Assembly (NCBI RefSeq): GCF_964019385.1 | Contig: NC_088647.1 | Span: 9,734,157 to 9,798,156, forward strand | Direction of reading: 5' to 3' | Length of the DNA: 64,000 nucleotides | Origin: Sycon ciliatum | Lineage: Eukaryota > Porifera > Calcarea > Leucosolenida > Sycettidae | Notes under the pieces: model-generated | What the model was told of the DNA's origin: nothing | Database searches by the model: none | What the model saw: the letters and a program-made list of their open reading frames with translations, nothing else | Made by a program: the position numbers and the translations under genes | In this document: piece by piece, positions 62,301-64,000 of the stretch | Layout: every line of letters begins with the position of its first letter | Numbering within the stretch: position 1 is the first letter of the stretch

Positions 62301-63787
62301 GCTTATGTTTGGTCGCCAACTCCGTCTGCCTATCGACCTTGTCTATGGGTCACCCCCGACAGAGTTTGTGTCGCCCGCCGAATATGTCACACAACTGTCC
62401 AAGTCCCTCCACCATAGCTTCGATACTGCCCGTCGTAATGATAATGCTGCGCACCACAGCCAGAAGGACCACTACGACCTTCGTCAACGTGGCACTGCAT
62501 TCCAAGTCGGTGATAGTGTGTGGCTCCTTGAACCTGGAATGCGTCGCAAACTCCAGCCACCGTGGACCGGACCATACCGGATTGTCCACGTGTCGCCGCC
62601 AACGTCATACGACATTCAATTGATCAACGAACCCTCCAGCACCAGTAAGCGTGTACATTTCAACCGCCTCAAGCTACACGCCCGCTCAAACGCCAAGTCG
62701 TCAGTCTCTCAGTCCGGCCCAGATGTCCCGCTGTCTGAAGCGCCACTGGCTCCTACTTCTCCATGTCCGCCGCCTGTTCCGCTATTCTCCTGGCCTGATG
62801 CTGATGATGCCCCACCCCAACCTGTTCCTCCTCCGCCGCCGGTTTTGCTGCAGCCAGCACCACCAGCACCTGGTCCGCGTGCCCATCTGCACCGCAACGC
62901 CGGTCGTCCTGTTCGTTACAGGAACAACTATGTGTTCCCACAATGAGTTCCAAACTCGCACTTGCCTTGCCTTTCTGCTCCACTCTGTTTCCATTGTGTG
63001 CTTGTGTATGATTTTCTTTTTCTTGCTGATGTATTTTGCTGCTTGCGCCTCGTTTAGGTCTACGTTAATTCTGTATTATGTTCTTGTTTGTTTTCCGAGG
63101 ACGGAAAATTATTTGAGGGGGGAGCAGTGTAGTAGACGGACTTCCCCCTACACAAATCACTATGTATTACTATGTAGTGTAGTAGACGGACTTCCCCCTA
63201 CACAAATCACTATGTATTACTATGTATTGCACTCTGCATTGCTGACACCATCAGATCCCTTGCTTTCATTCGCTAACTAGCGCTCGGAGCTGTAACTGGC
63301 AATCTCGTACCATATATATAGATCCGTGTGTCAGTTGCCCAGCTCAGTTGTTGCAGAGTCTTTGCCTCCGTTGTTTCTGTCGTCTTCCCTTCACTTATTG
63401 AGTCTTTCAATATACTATAAGTAATTCTGTGTCACCTACGTTTGTCGTTCCGTGTGTGCAATATTGTTCCCTGAGAATACTACCTGTGTTTTGCCGGAGA
63501 GACTGAACCAGTTTTGCCTTGTCACTCGGTCGCGTATTACATAAACTTTTGCTAAGGGGCCAATGAAGGAATCCACTAAGTCTGATCATGACCTGTACAA
63601 GGTCACCAAAGGTGTACTCGTAGCGCAAAAGTGGGTAAATAATAACAAAGTATGACCAGGTCATTGCTTATAATTATGACCTTACATTGTATTCGGTGAA
63701 TGCGAGGAAGTCGATCACGCCTGCCTCCGTTACATGTGGATCTCCTGCACCGGAATATACCCTTCGCAAGCACTCCTGCAGCCATCT
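44326..63787 (-). CDS. P4HA: Prolyl 4-hydroxylase alpha subunit (5' end outside window)
   Basis: Eleven minus-strand exons in gene order: 63787-63686, 56514-56463, 53109-52925, 52143-51967, 46862-46792, 46465-46360, 46001-45948, 45562-45500, 45178-45110, 44813-44717 and 44429-44326. All phases agree (1080 nt, 359 residues plus stop). The first three encode the end of the TPR peptide-substrate domain (RWLQECLRR...GVIDFLAF; LGNIRRAIRWTKKLA; ARATSNLKYY). Next comes the linker, then the catalytic 2OG-Fe(II) dioxygenase domain: NYGIGGQYEPHYDHAR supplies the His-x-Asp pair, DEQTRHAGCPVL the distal His, and GSKW the 2-oxoglutarate-binding Lys. The C-terminus is NKWIHERDQEFLKPC plus an acidic tail. 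With protein disulfide isomerase it hydroxylates X-Pro-Gly prolines in collagen in the ER. The two most 5' exons are separated by a complete LTR retrotransposon. The N-terminal signal peptide and dimerisation domain lie beyond position 64000. Confidence 0.92.
44909..45045. mobile_element. GCTCAATGAAATCCGAT-family MITE, copy B
   Basis: CAGTGGGTGCTGCTCAATGA and the right end GATCGGATTTCACCGAGCAG are inverted. TA abuts the left CAGT and the right ACTG. It lies in a P4HA intron. Confidence 0.7.
46870..46960 (+). repeat. Short CA/GC microsatellite
   Basis: (CA)n with TGCGTGCGCGCGCGTGCA in the middle, beginning about 10 bp upstream (in gene direction) of a P4HA exon. Confidence 0.85.
47465..47530 (-). 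repeat. 33-bp tandem duplication coding an acidic 11-mer
   Basis: Two perfect copies of a 33-bp unit (CTGACGATCATCATCTCCAT...). In the open minus frame they read VPELDGDDDRQ twice. It lies inside the inverted-repeat block. Confidence 0.85.
48472..48714 (+). pseudogene. Fragment of GIY-YIG-type retroelement ORF
   Basis: The C-terminal part (RQLKVLEAVCIRLRKPVLCK) aligns by eye with the end of the ORF at 50093-50713 (LQLKVLEAICQRLYKPNLCV). It is a truncated copy of the same coding sequence, with unrelated sequence before it. Confidence 0.5.
49492..50024 (+). pseudogene. Frameshifted ORF of a mobile-element-associated family
   Basis: The first frame (to about 49790) contains EARLDVSARGFW...AFFDVRVFNP. 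After a one-base frame change near 49765 the second frame continues with APLVFSVNG and WVSFALLRSAVLCVRGARS. I recall this combination from multicopy proteins of sponges and cnidarians that look mobile-element encoded. The spaced Asp residues followed by DVRV could be a PD-(D/E)xK-like nuclease core, but that is inference. The frame break marks it as defective. Confidence 0.45.
50093..50713 (+). pseudogene. C-terminal part of a GIY-YIG-type retroelement protein
   Basis: A 206-codon frame. The N-terminal two thirds are low-complexity, Arg/Glu/Ser/Asp-rich. The end (SSVYNHQLASPDCC..., LQLKVLEAICQRLYKPNLCV) resembles the end of GIY-YIG-bearing reverse-transcriptase proteins in cnidarians and sponges, where the Glu of LEA is a conserved nuclease residue. 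No RT core is adjacent, so this is a 3' fragment. It lies within the 5.1 kb P4HA intron, in the opposite orientation to the gene. Confidence 0.45.
50996..51015 (+). ncRNA. Second hammerhead-like core motif (candidate)
   Basis: CTGATGA, a 3-bp stem (GTG/TAC with loop TTG) and GAAA appear in core order after the same lead-in ATTC as at 12117. It is about 280 bp downstream of the retroelement ORF stop. GTACAAC just upstream could instead pair with GTTGTAC, giving an alternative hairpin. Confidence 0.25.
51277..51400 (+). pseudogene. N-terminal fragment of a retroelement ORF
   Basis: A short plus frame reads INLANIELSPVQQELLCRG then TEFLHPIPYNVH and a stop. It resembles the N-terminal V-x-NLS...L...E..LL.RG..F.P.P motif of GIY-YIG-type RT proteins. 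The DNA of its end (ATGTCCACTAACACCACCAG) recurs inverted at about 51840-51870. Confidence 0.35.
51410..51960. other. P4HA intron sequence
   Basis: Apart from the inverted copy at about 51837-51872 mentioned for 51277-51400, no repeat or coding frame is supported. Confidence 0.5.
52196..52389. mobile_element. Tigger-like MITE in a P4HA intron
   Basis: The left end CAGCTAGACCTCGCTTATAC (after TA) and right end GTTATGCGAGGTCTGACAG are inverted with small differences. Paired interior words TTATCCGGATCC and TATCCGGATA occur on both sides. Pogo/Tigger ends commonly read CAG...GACCTCGnTTATAC. Confidence 0.65.
52646..52720 (+). repeat. 25-bp tandem repeat, three copies
   Basis: ATGGACATCTATTGTCCCAT plus CGTGC, three times; the first copy has two changes. 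Confidence 0.95.
53780..54120 (+). repeat. Array of GCACGC-TTC-GCGTGC hairpin units
   Basis: The phrase CTACAC(GA/TG)TTCGCACGCTTCGCGTGCTCAG occurs five times at irregular spacing (starts near 53785, 53928, 53968, 54020 and 54082). GCACGC and GCGTGC are perfect inverses around a TTC loop in every unit except one with A for C. Spacer phrases (GTGCTTCTGCGGCTGCTA) also repeat. It lies in a P4HA intron and is non-coding. Confidence 0.85.
54190..54222 (+). repeat. Short (CA)n microsatellite
   Basis: (CA)n embedded in a local duplication: CGTGACACACAC...CACGTCACAGGTGCCTCT occurs on both sides. Confidence 0.85.
54452..54740 (+). other. Coding-like fragments on the strand opposite P4HA
   Basis: After a TTTTAG acceptor-like site, 54453-54507 reads LISEAESFFQDLLDKCW and is followed by GTAAGC. 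Further on, a stop-free frame from about 54586 to 54735 reads ...RSVVWAVVQDYLHGFQLCIE. Composition looks protein-like, but I recognise no family. It could be a captured gene fragment inside the P4HA intron, or chance. Confidence 0.25.
54800..56418. mobile_element. GCTCAATGAAATCCGAT-family MITE, copy C, split by insertion
   Basis: TGCTCAATGAAATCCGATCG plus CGTGAGTCAC at the left and GATCGGATTTCATTGAGCAG at the right are inverted ends. The two halves are separated by another complete TIR element at 54867-56331. Confidence 0.7.
54867..56331. mobile_element. 1.46 kb TIR element nested in copy C
   Basis: CAGTCAAATCTGCCGTTAGC plus GACC and the right end GGTCGCTTACGACAGATTTG plus ACTG are inverted, with TA on each side (54865-54866, 56332-56333). 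GCGACC words recur through the first 200 bp. No transposase frame is recognisable. The CAGT...GCGACC terminus suggests a pogo/mariner-type element. Confidence 0.7.
56640..56833. other. P4HA intron sequence left of the LTR element
   Basis: Short stretch without repeat or coding signal. It ends in the TAAAC target duplication. Confidence 0.5.
56834..56838 (+). repeat. Target-site duplication, left copy (TAAAC)
   Basis: TAAAC immediately precedes the 5' LTR and recurs immediately after the 3' LTR at 63542-63546. Five bases is typical for Ty3/gypsy integrases. Confidence 0.9.
56839..57252 (+). repeat. 5' LTR
   Basis: 414 bp, TG...CA. It starts with a 50-bp unit (TGTAGTAGACGGACTTCCCC...) present twice in tandem (56839-56888, 56889-56938). 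A TATA-like TATATATAGA lies at about 57024-57033, 190 bp in, as expected for the U3 promoter. Confidence 0.95.
57255..57268 (+). other. Primer binding site (tRNA-Leu type)
   Basis: TGGTGGCAGCGGTG lies two bases after the 5' LTR. Its reverse complement, CACCGCTGCCACCA, matches the 3' end of animal tRNA-Leu(AAG) as I recall it (...CACCGCTGCCA plus CCA), so minus-strand synthesis is probably primed by tRNA-Leu. Confidence 0.75.
57631..58740 (+). CDS. gag: Gag polyprotein of the LTR element
   Basis: The frame runs 369 residues from the ATG at 57631; an in-frame ATG at 57565 is possible but lies before the Ala-rich start. The N-terminus is an Ala/Pro-rich linker, the middle a capsid-like helical region (WHCFIARFDAAC..., ALQRLAARAFPGQ), and the C-terminus an Arg/Gly-rich tail with one CCHC zinc knuckle, CFTCGDQSHFRRDC. 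It packages element RNA. The last 49 bp overlap the pol frame, which is one base behind (-1). Confidence 0.93.
   Translation: MAQNPQAAAAAAAAAPAAPALAPGQVPAPRQAPLARPVVVPPTFGGASQDDWHCFIARFDAACVVNGYRDAERLQFLPCCFKESAFTTYQTILAAHPQYTYVEMCTELGLRFAPPQQSRLLEAEFRARLKRSTESQAEFAAALQRLAARAFPGQQGPLLDRLTLNQFIDGQVNSDLRLHIRTSSPAALDAAVRRAYEVAAILEVENRRSLPVPTPACAALTASMPQAHSVGPLADPTPTSSATVAHVAPSSTSSSTDPLVLSLLSKISDQLADLQVFSATSAPSPRAYSDDTRAPRGRGHSVFPRSAPMSGPTRFPGSSNRNPPPYNGTGRGLYDGARDRGCFTCGDQSHFRRDCPHSTRGGRPSGNRY
58725..58766 (+). promoter_or_regulatory. Predicted -1 ribosomal frameshift site (gag/pol)
   Basis: GGGAAAC at 58725-58731 sits in the gag frame as G GGA AAC, the X XXY YYZ form of a slippery heptamer. 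Seven bases later GACTGG (58739-58744) can pair with CCAGTC (58761-58766) as a stem-loop. The gag stop is at 58738-58740. Slipping back one base enters the pol frame exactly. Confidence 0.7.
58731..60842 (+). pseudogene. pol: Pol part 1: protease and reverse transcriptase
   Basis: The frame is open from 58692 and is presumably entered by frameshift at 58731. The aspartic protease active site VDTGSSVSL is near 58968. The RT domain covers about 60000-60790 with PVVLVPKKDGSLRLCVDYRR, LDLASGYWQI, the catalytic box VFFDDIG at 60462-60479 (usually YxDD), and FLGLAGYYRKFV. Between them is a low-complexity Ala/Pro/Val linker. The frame runs into a stop at 60842 because one base seems to be missing near 60804; the sequence continues correctly in another frame. 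Annotated as broken for that reason. Confidence 0.92.
60806..61867 (+). pseudogene. pol: Pol part 2: RNase H and integrase zinc finger
   Basis: This continues pol in a different frame. RNase H shows FILDVDASDFGMGGVLSQ, NYSTTEKELLA, VRTDHAALKW and NADALSRRP. The integrase HHCC zinc-binding module follows (VHADVSGGHLGATK, then FWPGM and ANCQEC). The frame is lost directly after the second Cys of that module, near 61791, where another single base appears to be missing. Confidence 0.92.
61792..62946 (+). pseudogene. pol: Pol part 3: integrase catalytic core and C-terminal domain
   Basis: A third frame carries the DDE integrase: VAMDLVGPLPTSRHG and CSDYFSRWPEAYPL contain the first Asp region, LHTDQGTQFES the second, and GDGLVERLNRT the catalytic Glu. 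A GPYR-type C-terminal module (WTGPYRIVHVSP) and a Pro-rich tail end at 62946. It inserts element DNA into the genome. This segment has no internal stop. Confidence 0.93.
63115..63127 (+). other. Polypurine tract
   Basis: GAGGGGGGAGCAG directly precedes the 3' LTR, the expected primer site for plus-strand synthesis. One C interrupts it. Confidence 0.75.
63128..63541 (+). repeat. 3' LTR
   Basis: 414 bp, matching the 5' LTR including the 50-bp internal tandem duplication. I found no difference by eye. Confidence 0.95.
63542..63546 (+). repeat. Target-site duplication, right copy (TAAAC)
   Basis: Matches 56834-56838. Confidence 0.9.
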
Positions 63788-64000
63788 CTGCAAGCCATCA
63801 GTGTAGGATCACATGCGGCATACATGTACATGAAATGGAGTATGAATTGCATCATTAGATTCGATACACTCATCCCATCCCTAACCAAGTCACCTCGGGG
63901 CCCTCAAGCGTACACCTTCTGGGAGCGGAGTAGAACTTCGCTTCATGTTGTGCATTACGCAATAACTTTCAATATGGCATATCACATCATAACATGAATA
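63788..64000. other. P4HA intron to window edge
   Basis: No further P4HA exon could be recognised upstream of the exon at 63787-63686. Confidence 0.5.

Larger units (their letters stand above)
56839..63541 (+). mobile_element. Full-length Ty3/gypsy LTR retrotransposon
   Basis: A 6.7 kb element with two 414-bp LTRs (TG...CA), TAAAC target duplication, primer binding site, gag, pol in the order protease-RT-RNase H-integrase, and a purine tract before the 3' LTR. The protein order RT-RNase H-integrase identifies Ty3/gypsy (Metaviridae). The LTRs appear identical by eye, so insertion is recent. It lies in a P4HA intron, in opposite orientation to the gene. Pol is interrupted by two apparent one-base losses, so this copy as written would not make a complete polyprotein. 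Confidence 0.96.

Overview
The window is nuclear DNA of an invertebrate animal. Genes are split by GT-AG introns of 0.1-10 kb, conserved metazoan housekeeping genes are present, and the space between exons is packed with dinucleotide microsatellites, poly-C/poly-G runs and short terminal-inverted-repeat (TIR) transposons. The gene set (FUBI-eS30, PCCB, fukutin, APC10, PRKRIP1, collagen prolyl 4-hydroxylase alpha) is general metazoan. Retroelement ORF fragments of a kind common in sponges and cnidarians suggest an early-branching marine lineage, but I cannot fix the species.

Layout. 1-12.7 kb: no host gene recognised, only transposons: a 0.98 kb hAT-like element with 8-bp target duplications, a 1.1 kb Harbinger-like element with 46-bp TIRs, a 2.2 kb element carrying a decayed SWIM zinc-finger ORF, and several MITEs. 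12.8-15.2 kb (+): FAU, three exons. 16-19.5 kb: intergenic, with a 1 kb nested palindrome. 19.5-31.8 kb (+): PCCB, 16 coding exons that join in frame to 556 aa. Its exon 4 carries a perfect in-frame 66-bp tandem duplication, and intron 5 holds 993 bp and 554 bp of pure (TG)n. 33.4-39.9 kb (+): fukutin, seven exons, 532 aa. 41.2-41.8 kb (-): single-exon ANAPC10, divergent from 42.5-43.0 kb (+) PRKRIP1. 44.3 kb to beyond the right edge (-): prolyl 4-hydroxylase alpha. I could place eleven 3'-terminal exons of this gene; its 5' end lies outside the window. One of its introns contains a complete 6.7 kb Ty3/gypsy LTR retrotransposon (56839-63541) in the opposite orientation, with apparently identical 414-bp LTRs, a TAAAC target duplication, a Leu-tRNA-type primer site, and a predicted gag/pol -1 frameshift site. 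Its pol frame is broken by two apparent one-base losses.

The genes do not form one pathway. FAU makes a ribosomal protein, PCCB acts in mitochondrial propionyl-CoA catabolism, fukutin in Golgi glycosylation, ANAPC10 in cell-cycle ubiquitination, PRKRIP1 in splicing or RNA binding, and P4HA in collagen hydroxylation in the ER. I found no bacterial-type operon, CRISPR array or defence system. The unusual content is repeat biology: new-looking MITE families whose ends and target duplications can be defined inside the window, nested insertions, a tRNA-derived SINE family, giant UG tracts next to a short exon, and an exonic duplication in a disease-relevant enzyme family. Exon boundaries were placed by reading frame, phase continuity and remembered family similarity, not by transcript evidence.
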